A DNA stretch of 64,000 bases, taken from Linnemannia hyalina (taxonomy: Eukaryota; Mortierellomycota; Mortierellomycetes; Mortierellales; Mortierellaceae). A program made the position numbers and the translations under genes. Of the stretch, positions 19,277 to 30,052 are shown in pieces. The first letter of the stretch is position 1. Each line of letters starts with the position of its first letter. The stretch lies in the NCBI GenBank assembly GCA_019671135.1, contig JAHRHY010000005.1:434001-498000 (forward strand), given 5' to 3'. Under the pieces are notes generated by a model. That model saw only the letters and a program-made list of their open reading frames with translations, made no database searches and was not told where the DNA came from.

Positions 19277-22200
19277 ATGGCCCCCAACAAACGGACACGT
19301 CAACCGAGCATAGGGACCAGCTCCCATGGCGCCGAGCCTACCACACCCAATACTAGACAACGCCAAACCAGCACCCACAGCGACACCAACCAACCAGCCT
19401 TTCAGACTCCCAATAACAACTATAATTCTCGTCTGAGGGCAACCCGCTCCACGCCAGGTCCAAGCCATAATCAAACCCCCGGTGCAGCAAGTTCCAGTCA
19501 AGCTCACGGGCACACACCAACTCACGGACGTGGCCATGGATCAGGAACGTGGAGCATGGCCACCTCACCAAACACCAGCTACACTACTCCGACACGGCCG
19601 TCAGCTGGAGGAAGCGGTGGAGGTGGAGGATACAACGATCGGACTAGCTTTGGAACACCTGGTGGTGGTGGCGCTACTCCTGGATCTGCCTCTTCAACAG
19701 CCTCGAACACTACACCGCGCGCCGATCGTGGTCCAACGCTCCCACAGTTCAATCTTACCCGGACCACCAGTGCCAACGGAAGTCTAAACGGACCAGGAAC
19801 AGGTAACAGCAGCTTCAACAATGCAATAGCGTCCCTGGTGGACCTATCGCCTGGTGGACCATCATCGTCAGCAGGAGGAGGACTTGGTGCAGGACAGCGG
19901 ACACCGAATGCGTTGACGAGAAAAGCACATGCCACTCCAGGAAACAACGCGCATTCTTCGTTTAATCAAAATATGCGCGTGATCCCATCGCCTTTTGCAA
20001 AGTCGCCGGCGAGTTGGCTTGATATCTCGTTGCCATCGCCAGTCAAAGGTTACGGAAGTGCTGCCTCTACGTCAAGTGCGTTTGCCGCAGGAGGCCCCTT
20101 CACAGCGATCAGTGCTCCTGGAACAGGAAGCGGGATACGGTCAATCTTTGGCTCTGGCCTGTCAACTATACCGGGCTCTGGGAGAAGCGATATACCACTA
20201 TCTGCTGATCGACATGGAGACTATGGAGTGTTCGATGCCGATGGCCACACAAGCGCGGTCGACTTCTTTGCACCTGAAGAGACGAATCGGTCTCGGTATT
20301 TGGATCGGGACCAGGATCGGGAACTGGATACGGTTGGCAGTATGCGGGCTTGGCGGACAGATGCTATGCACCAACATATGTACAGAACTGCAGCCTATTG
20401 GGGAGACAAAGTCCTCAGCATTACTGGTAAGTTGCACTGATGCGCTGGAGTTTGCTCTGTGGTTATATGACCTATCTATTTTGACCTGGCTTCTGACTCT
20501 AATCAAATGCTGGACTCATAGATGACTCAAACGATGTGTTTTGGCTCTCTCAAGTGTATTATTTGATGGGAGAGTATGGCCGCGCGATCAACCTCTTGAA
20601 GAAGCAGAACTTGGTCGAGTCGTCCGTCGCGTGTCGATTCCTGGCGGTGCAATGCTTGGTAAGTAATCAAGTGAACTTCATATGTCATGTGGAGGCAAGG
20701 TCAATTTCGTCCGCAAGGTGTCTTTGTATCACAAACCAAACTTGAAGGCCATGGATTAACATATTGAAATACCAATAGATTCGAACGCAAACGTGGCAGG
20801 AAGCATTGGAATATTTGGGAGAAGAGAACCAGTTTTTGATCAAGAGCGAGGTTTCTGACAGCCAACAATCCAACAGCGGCGAAGGAGGAATCAAAGTAAT
20901 TATACAATCAAAAATACGTGTTTGTTGGATATTTGAAGCTTCGAAGCGAACATTTAAGGCTAACATGCTGGATCGTATTACCCTCTCTCAACTGGACTAG
21001 CTGGAGGCGTCGATGTGCTTTTTGAGAGGTATCGTGTTCAAGAATCTGCACAACATCGATGTGGCAAAGCAGTGTTTCAAGGAAGCGCTCAGGATTGATG
21101 TCAAGTGCTACGATGCCCTCGATATCATGATCTCCAACAACATGCTGACGACCAGTGAAGGTATAAGCTTACATGAATGGAGCATTATGACGATCGCCGT
21201 TTACATGGGCGCGTGCGACAGAGTCGAACGAGACAGCTTCTAACATGGTCTTCTTATATATCTAGAGCAGGAACTCATCAATGGACTTGAATTCAGCAAA
21301 CAGCTTCATGGACAGGATGCAGACTTTGTCAAGATGCTATACCAATCAAAGATGAAAAAGGCAAGTCTCTCACGCTCGGATCATTTGGCCGCATTGAATT
21401 TCTGGATGGATGAGAGCGGCATGACTGACGAAGGCTTTCTTTCGTTATTAGTACGATCGATTTGAAGAGCAGGAGGAGATATACACGACATTGGCGGCCA
21501 AGTTCCAGACAGAGAATGCGGATTTGCTTCACGCCAAGGCAGATGTTTACTTTACCCAGGGTCGCTTCGAAAAGTGCCTCGAGTGCACCAAAAGGTATGC
21601 TTTTTAGTCCCTTGCAAACTTTTTGTTTGAACATGGTGTTATTTCTCGTCAGCTTACAGGCAAACCTTTGGCACACGAAAATAGGATTTTGGAAATGGAC
21701 AAGTTCAACTTGGCGTGTATACCCATGCATCTGGTGTCCCTGTACGAACTAGATCACAAGAACGAACTCTTCTTGATTGGCCATGAGCTGGTGGATCAAC
21801 ACCCAAAGGAGGCGGTGACATGGTTTGCGGTTGGGGTGTACTATTACTTGATTGGAAACATCCCGGAGGCCAGGCGGTACTTTATCAAGGCTTCAACGAT
21901 CGATTCACATTATGGACCGGCCTGGATTGGCTTTGGGCATACTTTTGCGCTGGAGGGTGAGCATGAAAAAGCCATCTCTGCATACGGAACGAGTACCAGG
22001 CTCTTTCAAGGGCAAGTGCTATCAATTGTTGCTTCGCCGTCGAAAGTAAGCTTCACTCTTTTTTGTTCACTCGGTAATAGGTTGCTAACTTTGTGTATAT
22101 GTTGTACTTATTGCTATGGAACTTTAGATCACACTTGGGACCAATGTACATTGGGATGCAGCACTTGCAGCAAAACAATGCGGCACTGGCAGAAAAGTAT

Positions 22201-23026
22201 TTTGACGCGTGTCTGACGATCTGTGACTCTGACCCGTTACTGTTGAACGAGATGGGGGTGATGTATTACCAGCTGGGACGGTACGATGAAGCGATTACTT
22301 CTCTCCACAAGGTTGTCAAGAAGCTGGAGCACTCTCAGCGCAAGAATGTCATCTGGGAAACCACTTGGCTCAACCTTGCCCACGCCTACCGGAAACAAGG
22401 GTGAGGTTTTTTTTTTTTTTTTTGACGTTTTTGACGTTTTTGTAAGTGCTGTGGTATAATTATGGCGGCATTCATTTGGTACTGATTTTTTTTTTCTTCG
22501 TTTTTCATTCTTCAGAAATTACAAGGAAGCGGAGATATACTTCCTCAAGGTTGACAGTATAGCAAAACCAGGACCGACTCGGGCATCAGCATTAGTAGGA
22601 CTTGGATTCATCTACCAGATCATGGGTGAAACCAACGATGCGATGGAGGCGTACCACAAGGCGTTGTCGATTCGACCGGGCGATCAGACAGCGACGGATA
22701 TGCTGCAGCGGATTATGGAGGAGAAGGTGCGCGACTATGAGATGCAGTGGATGAGGGATGCGTTGCCCGAGGAGATGATGGATGATGATGGCGTTGAGCG
22801 GTCTATTAGGGCTCTTGAGGAGCATCGTGCGTCGACTGCTCGTGCTTTGGCTGCTCTTGGGAGTGAGTCTGGGTCTGGCCTTGATGGAAGTGGAGGAGGC
22901 GCGGCGGGGATTGAAGGGACGGGGAGGCGGAAAGGGACGGTGAGTGGTCTTGGTGATAGCGGAGGGGGAGGTGGTGGTGGTAGTAGTCGTGGCAAGGCCA
23001 AGAAGGTGAATGACTCTGAGGACTAA
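19277..23026 (+). CDS. CDC16: Anaphase-promoting complex subunit CDC16/APC6
   Basis: Nine exons (19277-20426, 20522-20658, 20779-20895, 21001-21160, 21266-21360, 21452-21594, 21685-22011, 22128-22400, 22516-23026) close in frame to 970 residues. CDC16 is a TPR scaffold in the arc of the APC/C ubiquitin ligase, which triggers anaphase. Residues 1 to about 340 are disordered (Ser/Gly/Thr-rich, many TP/SP sites suited to CDK phosphorylation). TPR units follow from WGDKVLSITDDSNDVFWLSQVYY onward, including the family signature LFQGSHLGPMYIGMQHL and LLLNEMGVMYYQLGRYDEAI. The tail is acidic, then Gly-rich. Introns 5 (21361-21451) and 7 (22012-22126) start with GCAAGT; only these GC donors keep the conserved frame. 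MAPNKRT is chosen as start; an in-frame ATG at 18941 would add 112 implausible residues that run into the promoter. Confidence 0.92.
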
Positions 23027-23221
23027 AAATCCACCCACAGCATTAAAAAGCATCCTGCATACCGTTCTCTATTGTCTCTGTCGCCGTTGTTTTATTAATG
23101 TACAACGGGGTTGTTGTTTGTTTTTGATGAAATGCGTTTTTGTTTTTTTGTTTTTTTGTTTTGATGCTCTATCATTATGTTTTGGTGGTTGGTGGGTAGG
23201 TTTTGATCGGAAGGGAGCTTT

Positions 23222-26200
23222 TTACAGCCAGCAATCATAATCCTCACTCATCTCAATCGTTGACCGGATATTACACTTGGCACCTCCATTCGCAAACCCG
23301 AACCAGTACTGGAAGCAGGGTTGAGTCGATCGACGCTTGATACAGGTGCCATCGCGTTTGACAATGTTGGGTTGGACGTTTGCATATCCGTGGGCGAAAT
23401 ATCCGAAAGTTGAGTAAGGGGATGAGATGATCCGGTCGGCTTGGGCGAGGAGGAACATCTCTGCGACTGCTATTTGGACGCCTTGGACTGAGTTCCGGAC
23501 GACGGCTTCTGATTGTGAGGAGGAGGAGGAAGAGGATGGTGAAGAGGATGCTGGGGAGGATGGGTTGGTTTCGTTGTCGTCGATGGATGAAGATTCGGGA
23601 GGGGAGATGTCGAGGGAGTCGCCTTCGTCGTTGGTGCCGGAGAGGACGAGGGGGGAGACGGGTGGTTTTGTGGATTGAAAGGTGTTTTCGAGGACAAGGA
23701 GTTGGTCGCCGAGGGCTTTCTGGAAATGGGCGCGGGTTGGGCGGTAGTCTGTGGCGAGGTAGTATGCGAATCGTCTCGAGGTCTTTTTTGATCCTCCTGT
23801 CTGGACGTCGTTGATGTTGCGGTTGTCGGTGAGATCCAGATCAAGGTCGATGTCCTGTCCGAGGTAGTGGCCTCTCTGGACAATTGACGGTGAGTGTGAT
23901 GATTCTTCTTCCTGATCGCCCAGTGTCCTCCCGTTTGGAGAAGCTTGCCGCCTGTCGATAGTAGCCATCTTGCTGCCAGCAGCCAACCTCGACTCCTCCT
24001 CCTCCTCTACCTCTACCTCCTGAACAACATCGGCCGCACAACTCAAGAACGAATCCTCAATCCCCTGTCCGACTGCATTATTCTCCGTCCTCCTTACCTG
24101 CAACCCAATCAACGTCACCCCCTCCGGGACTCTCTCCATCACACTATCAATCTTGTCCTGCACAACTCTCGAAGGTTTCAACAGCTTCCTCGCCAACACT
24201 TGGAACGCATTCTTCCCACCCCCAGGGAACATATGACACAGTTCCCGTTTCCAATGCGGGTTATGTTGAATGACTGGGAGGAACCATTGTGTACTAAAGA
24301 TCTGGACGATGGGCGTGGTGGTGTTGAGACCCAGGTCGGCTTCACAGAGAAGGTTGGACCATGTCGATTCAGGGGTGATGGGTGAACGGAGGGCACAGTT
24401 CCGGCAGTATGGGTACCAAATTTCAGGTTTGGTTTTGTAAGATGGGAGGGTTTTGTGGTTGGGGAGGGTAGTGTTGAGGTCCCAAGTGAGGCCTTCGGGT
24501 TGTTGGAAGAGGTCTGTGAAGTTTGCCTAGATTGTTCGTTGAGGGGGAGATTAGAAAGTGGGTTTTTGTTTGGTGTTAAATTCGCGCACGGAGATTGTTC
24601 TGGGTATTATTCTGGTGAATGTTCACCCGGGAGAAAAGTGCAGGAGGAGAGTGAACCATAAGCCGGTAGCCCGGTGCATCTATCCACCTATCACGCTTGT
24701 CTCGTTACGTCGACCCCAAAGAAAACAAATATGAGCAATTGTTGCGTCTGCGGGTCGTCTTTTTGCGCGTGCCAGCAATAGTAGGGAAGGGTTGAGAGCA
24801 CTTATGGGTAACCGTTGTCCACTTGTTATGCTTTATAGATGCACCATCTGTCATTCCACATGTACTCAACTTCCTCCCTTCCTTCTGTCACCTCATGTGT
24901 ACTTACTCTTTGTTGTTTGTACCACAAAAACGAGTTTCGATCAATATGAGCACGAATGCACACGTTATCCCATAGAACGTGAACCGATCTGCCCCTCGAA
25001 GGATGGAGTGTGTGCTCCGACCTGGCCAGTTGGTTGGTCAGCTCTTTTGTTTTGCAACAACGATCTGGCAGCGGTCTTTGGTGTTTAGCCCCTCCCTCTG
25101 TTTCTGTTTTGACCAACAAAAAAAATAACGCGCAAAAACTCATTCACACACACACCCTCCTCTTTCCACGGCCACTGACACAGGTACCCATTGATAGTAA
25201 CATCGTTCCCTCTCCCACCCCTCACCCCTCTATTTCTTTTTATTCGACAAATCCTTCTTTCTGTCCCTCTTCAGCCCTTCACGGAAGAATAGACCATGCA
25301 CAAACATTTTCAAGGGTCGAGCAATAACAAGGCAAAGGGCTGTTGTGCATCGATGAAGAAGTCGAAGGTCGTGGGTTCATGGAGAGAGTGTCGAGTTGAC
25401 TCTGAAAAGCAGGCTGACAAAAAAATAGTGCGTGGTTTTGAAGTAAACAATAAAGCCGACTCCATGCCTCTCCCTTTCTCCCCCCTTCCTTCTATTTTTT
25501 CGTCAATAAGCACTGAGGGAAGAGGAAAAGGGCCATCGACTACTCTACTTTCTCCCTGCCCTAGCTGACACCCTCAAAGAAACAAGAATGAAACAAAATA
25601 AACCGCGCAGATGGACTCATGCACACCATCTCTTTGATTATTCAGTCCATTTCAATTCAAAATAAAAACATTCCAAGCCCAATAACAATCCATTCAAATC
25701 CAAGCCTACTTTACAGATTCAACCGCCTTTTTCGTTTGTTCTGTCCCGAAAAAAAAGTTGACAATGGGGGTAGAGGAAAGAGGAATAAAATAGTACAAAG
25801 AGAAGTAACTTACATTGCATTGGGGCATGGCAAGCCAGTCAAGGACAATGGCACGACGAGTCACCATGGCCATGACCACAGAACTCAAAAGCGCCTGCAA
25901 CCGGTTTCCGAGTCCATCATCACTAGGCTGGAAGATCATGAACCGTTTCTCGCTTTCGGGAACTCCACCCTGGGATTCGGGTAGAACCATCTCCCTATGG
26001 AACTCGAGATATTCTTCCCAGTAGCCCTCAAAGCTGCTCTGGCGAGGTTCTCCCTCAAAGCCGCTCGTGCTCTCGTCGGTTGTCGATACTGGACAAAGCC
26101 ATTCGGGGTGTTGAATGTCGAAGGAGGGGGTTGCCCGTGCGGGGTCAAAATCACGAGCCTCGTTCCTGAGTGTTACGGGGACCACGTAGCTAAGCCAGAA

Positions 26201-27202
26201 TGCGATGGCGAGCAGCAATCGCCAGCGAGTCGAGGTGCGGTTGGATTTGCTGAAGAGGTGGACGCCATACTCGAATTTCCTTTCGATGGCGAATAATCCC
26301 GAGCGAGAAGATGAAGTGGGTGAGAAGGAGTCAAAGATCAGGTCTGAATCCTGACCCTCCTTGTTGTTGAGGTTGTTGATGATGACGCTGCTGCTGTTAG
26401 GGTTGGTGGTGTCGTTAGGATGAAGAGGAGAGTACTTGACGTAAGAAGGGTTGGAAGATGTTGTTGGATTGTACTTGTGTCGGATAAGAATCTCTCGTCG
26501 ACCACCATCATGATGTCGAGCAACCGTAGCCTTGATCCGAGCAAGGACAGTTGACCCGACAGGAGCCAGGAACAAGACGATGTAACAGCCAACGCACCAC
26601 CACAACCAGTCGCTCATCAACTTGTTGAAAATAGAAAAGATCAAAAGATGGAAGGGCAGGCCAAGGATGAAGATGGGGAGGATGGGAAGGGTGGCGAGGA
26701 CGGTGAAGGAGACGAGGAGGAGGAACATGACGAGGTAGAGCAAATTGTTAGCGAAATAATGGTAACCGGGCAGGTACCGGATGGCATCATTGAAGGAGTC
26801 GAGGGTGATGACTCCCGTTGTAAAGATCCAGATCGGGAGTAGGAGACCCACTGTCAAGGCACCCAGAAGGAGACATGGCTTCTTGGACAACAGACGGCGT
26901 TTTAGGAGTGGGGCAAAGGGAATGGTGAAAAGTGTTGGTGAGAATCGATCTGATAGGAGTGGTGGAGAGGGTGTCCGGGAGGGTGTCCTTGACTTTTTGA
27001 TGGCTCTGTTATTGCTGTTACTGTTGCTGCTGCTGTAGGCTGACTCTAGGTCGGGGGATCGGTCCCTCGACCCTGGATTGCTGTATGAAGGAAGGATGCC
27101 ATTGTTGCTATTGCTATTGTTGCTTCCTGAGTTGGTGAGGTTGGCGGTGTGGCCATTGAAACTGAACCGGTTGGAGGACGAGGTGGAGGTATCCTTGGCC
27201 AT
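23222..27202 (-). CDS. GT37-like fucosyltransferase with polytopic N-terminal membrane domain
   Basis: Exons 27202-25814 and 24526-23222 join in phase 0 across a 1,287-nt intron, giving 897 residues. Residues 1 to about 90 are Ser/Asn-rich cytosolic sequence. Four hydrophobic stretches follow between about 105 and 350 (LLLGALTVGLLLPIW; LLYLVMFLLLVSF with its extension to about 195; WLWWCVGCYIVLFLAPVG; LLLAIAFWLSYVVPV). The catalytic part has DDGLGNRLQALLSSVVMAMV (about 430-450), NANFTDLF across the splice, LIGLQVRR (602-609), RFAYYLATDYRP and ISSPYSTFGYFAHGYA, the nucleotide-sugar and C-terminal motifs of plant-type alpha-1,2-fucosyltransferases. Plant GT37 enzymes are single-pass Golgi proteins, so the multi-pass N-terminus is unusual. 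A long acidic/Ser-rich insert splits the catalytic domain after LQVRR. The acceptor is unknown; a cell-wall or glycan fucan is a guess. Confidence 0.75.
24527..25813 (-). other. 1,287-nt intron of the GT37-like gene
   Basis: It starts GTAAGT after AMPQCN and ends in TAG before ANFTDLF, both phase 0. Direct joining reproduces the continuous family sequence, so no extra exon is needed. The interior has no conserved ORF, but on its plus strand it contains a CT-rich promoter-like block at about 25140-25280. Confidence 0.65.
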
Positions 27203-27694
27203 TTGTGGTGTAGTGTCTGTGTATGATTGAGGGGGATGTGAAGTAGGAAGGTGGTGGTGGTGGTGATGGTGCCAGGGTAACTAATCCAAGTCAATGATGG
27301 GGATATGCGGATATGCGATGATACAAAAATGTGTAGGGGGAAGAAAGTGAATGACGAAGGAAGGAGAGACGGAGCGAATAATATTCGGCGTGGGGAGGAA
27401 AGGATGAAGAGGGAAGGAAAGACAAGGAAAGAGAAGAGAGAGTGGGAAAATGAAGAAGGGAAACGAAGAACGAAAGAAACGAAGAAGAGGATGACGAGGA
27501 CTGAAGAAGAAAGAAGAGGAACAAAAGAAGAAGAGAACTATTTAAGAAGAGAACTATTTAAGAAGAGGCAAGATGAACGAGAAGAAACGAAGAGAAGGGG
27601 AAGTGGAGGCGAAATATGTTACGCTCACTCCGACCGACAATACAAGCGACTGACTTGCTTGTGCGCACAAAACAGACAACGTGGACAACACACT

Positions 27695-27741
<47 letters not shown>

Positions 27742-28743
27742 GTCAACATGCACTTCACCTCCTCAACGACAAAGCAAGAACAACGCCCTTCTCTCTTTTC
27801 CGGGTAACAAATTGTAACCATGATTTATATACCAACTGGACGCCACGTATCTTTGAGGCCTGTATGGCAAAAGTCCAATCCTATTCTCTCTTGTCTGTTA
27901 TGCGCTACACATAATATCCTCTCTCCCCATGCGGTATGTCGCCACTTATTCGATGGAAAGGTTGCCTGCAAAATGGGAGGGGAGTTACAAAACTGGCTGA
28001 TGTGGCGAAAGGATGAGGGTAGAATTCCAATGTTTCTCTCAGCTGGGTATTTTTTGGTTGTTAGCAACAACACCGGCGACAGGGGCTGACAAGAAACAGG
28101 GGTCCACGAACTTTTATAAGTGTGAAAAAGGGAAGGGAGTGGATGTACATAGGTCTGAAGATGTCCTTTCCACATTTATGCACTGCATCATCCTTTCAAC
28201 CATGCACAAACAAATAACTTGTTGTCACTCACTCCCCCACTTCTGCAATTATTATCCGAGCACCCTTCTTTCTGCTTCTATATATTTTTTGAGCGTTGTC
28301 AGAAAGTCAGCCCAAATGCACGGTCTTGAACGACCCAATCCATTGGAAACATCAAAGAGAGGAAGGACCCTCGTGAAACATTGGCTGTACTAGTACTCTA
28401 TTCGGTTATTTTTTATTTTTGTCGTACACGCCCAAGTGAAGAGGCGCGGTGGAACTCGCCGTTGAAGGCTTTTCTCTCTTTGTTTCTTTATCTCTCTCTC
28501 CCTCGTCTAATTTTACAACACGGTCCACTCTCGCCCCTCGTCACTTGTTCAGAATGAGTTTGCATGACTGACAACTCCACTTGCAAAAGCAGCTTGTCTC
28601 AGTCAGGGTAGGGCGAGAACAGCAAATCAGCTTTCACGCGACGTATCTCAGAAACACACGTATTGATAGGATCAGGATCCAATGACTGCTAAAAGGTACC
28701 AGCCAGAGGTCCAAGGTATTTTTTAATTGTTTTAAGATCCCGC
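27203..28743. other. Intergenic region with CA microsatellite
   Basis: Upstream of the GT37-like gene the plus strand is purine-rich (about 27310-27600), which is a pyrimidine-rich promoter on the coding strand. A long (CA)n lies at 27697-27741. The remainder up to 28743 shows no conserved gene, and a 126-codon plus-strand ORF at 28013 has no recognisable features. Confidence 0.55.
27697..27741. repeat. (CA)22 microsatellite
   Basis: About 22 uninterrupted CA units. The Cys/Val and His/Thr ORFs crossing it are repeat translations. Confidence 0.95.
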
Positions 28744-29571
28744 TCAATTGGCAATCTTCCTGATCTTAAACGCAATCCGGGCCCCTAGGATGATGGTACC
28801 AAGGCCCAGTCCCGAAAGCAGGTACATCGGCACGATTCGCACACTGTTCTTCTGGGTATAGTCGCGCCGCACCAGGAACAAATGATTCGTGCCTGCTTCC
28901 TCGTCCCGAACCTTGACTACATCATACCCGCGTGGGATCGCCTTCATGGCCCCCAGAGTCTTGACTGCACACGAGGCCGTCAACACACAACCCAGAACGA
29001 CTGCAGAGACAGACGCGAGTCGAGATGAGGGCCATTGATGACCATGTCGGATAATATTGTTTTGCCTCAACCCAACTGCTGCGAGAGCTGATCCCCAGAT
29101 CACGGTTTGAATGGTTGACCAGAAATAGGATTGGCGATCGCGCGCGGCGACAGATCTTTGGAGGGCCGTACATTCGGGATCGATATGGACAATAATGGCG
29201 CGCCACTCCTGACATGCTCGTTTGATTTCGTATTGGTTCATACATGATAGTGCCAGGACGATGGAAGATGAAGGTTGTTCGAACTGTTGTTTCCTCTGAG
29301 CCATCCTGCAGAGACGTGCCATGTCGATGTAGGGTTGTAGACAGCTTAGGATGAATACATATTCTATTAGCAGGGTGGTGATAAGGTAGTGCAAGGGGCT
29401 TGTTAAATAAATACAAAGTCAGGTACGAAGTAGTTCAAGGGGGAGGGGGAGTTCGAAAAAGAGATAAAGTGACAATAGGTCAATACCTTCAGGCTCCATG
29501 GATGGGGCGAGTGGCGATGCCCATGTGTATTGCTCCAGACTAGATAAGGACGTTGGTGTTGTTGTTGTCAT
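28744..29571 (-). CDS. Small multi-pass membrane protein, unidentified
   Basis: Exons 29571-29487 and 29363-28744 join in phase 1 across a 123-nt intron to 234 residues. The start MTTTTPTS was preferred to an upstream in-frame ATG at 29655, which would add 28 residues. After a short Ser/Thr-rich start comes EYVFILSCLQPYIDMARLCRMAQ, then a soluble helical part (RACQEWRAIIVHIDPECTAL). Three hydrophobic segments follow: IQTVIWGSALAAVGL, VSAVVLGCVLTASCAV and PMYLLSGLGLGTIILGARIAF. The tail is basic (KIRKIAN). Small glycine-rich helices with a lysine tail are common in mitochondrial inner-membrane or ER proteins, but no family was recognised and no function is assigned. Confidence 0.6.
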
Positions 29572-30052
29572 TGTTGATGATGAGAATGAACCTGAAGTAG
29601 TAGTAAATGTGAAGTGGACACTTTGAACGGTGGAAAAAACAAAGTGGAGCGGCAAGAGGGGATCAGATACACGTGACCATATGCTACGTCACTGGCGAGA
29701 AAAAAACAGTGTAAGCAAGCAGGCAAAAGAGCACAAAGCAAAGAAAAGGAACGACGACTGTTGTTGGTTGATCGCTTTCTTTTTTTTGCTGTTTGCCACC
29801 ACTTCTTCTTCTTCGTTCTTCTTCTTCTTTCTTCCTTTGTCGTTCTTCTTCTACTTTACTTTGCCTCCACTTCTTCTTTTCTTTTTGCCACCTCTTTTTC
29901 TTCATCCTCACTCTCGCCTGCTTCACTCTCTTCCACTCACTCTCATTCTCTCACACCAACCACAACGACAGTAAAAGGAGTCAGTTGCCTCTAATTCACA
30001 CCCACACTCACACGACAACTACACCTCCACCTACAGCAACTACTACTGCTAC
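29572..30052. other. Divergent promoter region between the membrane protein and exportin-T
   Basis: It contains plus-strand TTC/TCT-rich tracts (about 29775-29950) ending in a CACA-rich leader just before the exportin-T ATG. No gene. Confidence 0.55.

Noticed and set aside
22592..23053. 153-codon minus-strand ORF opposite the CDC16 3' exon
   Set aside because: Antisense of the Gly-rich tail of CDC16; low-complexity only.
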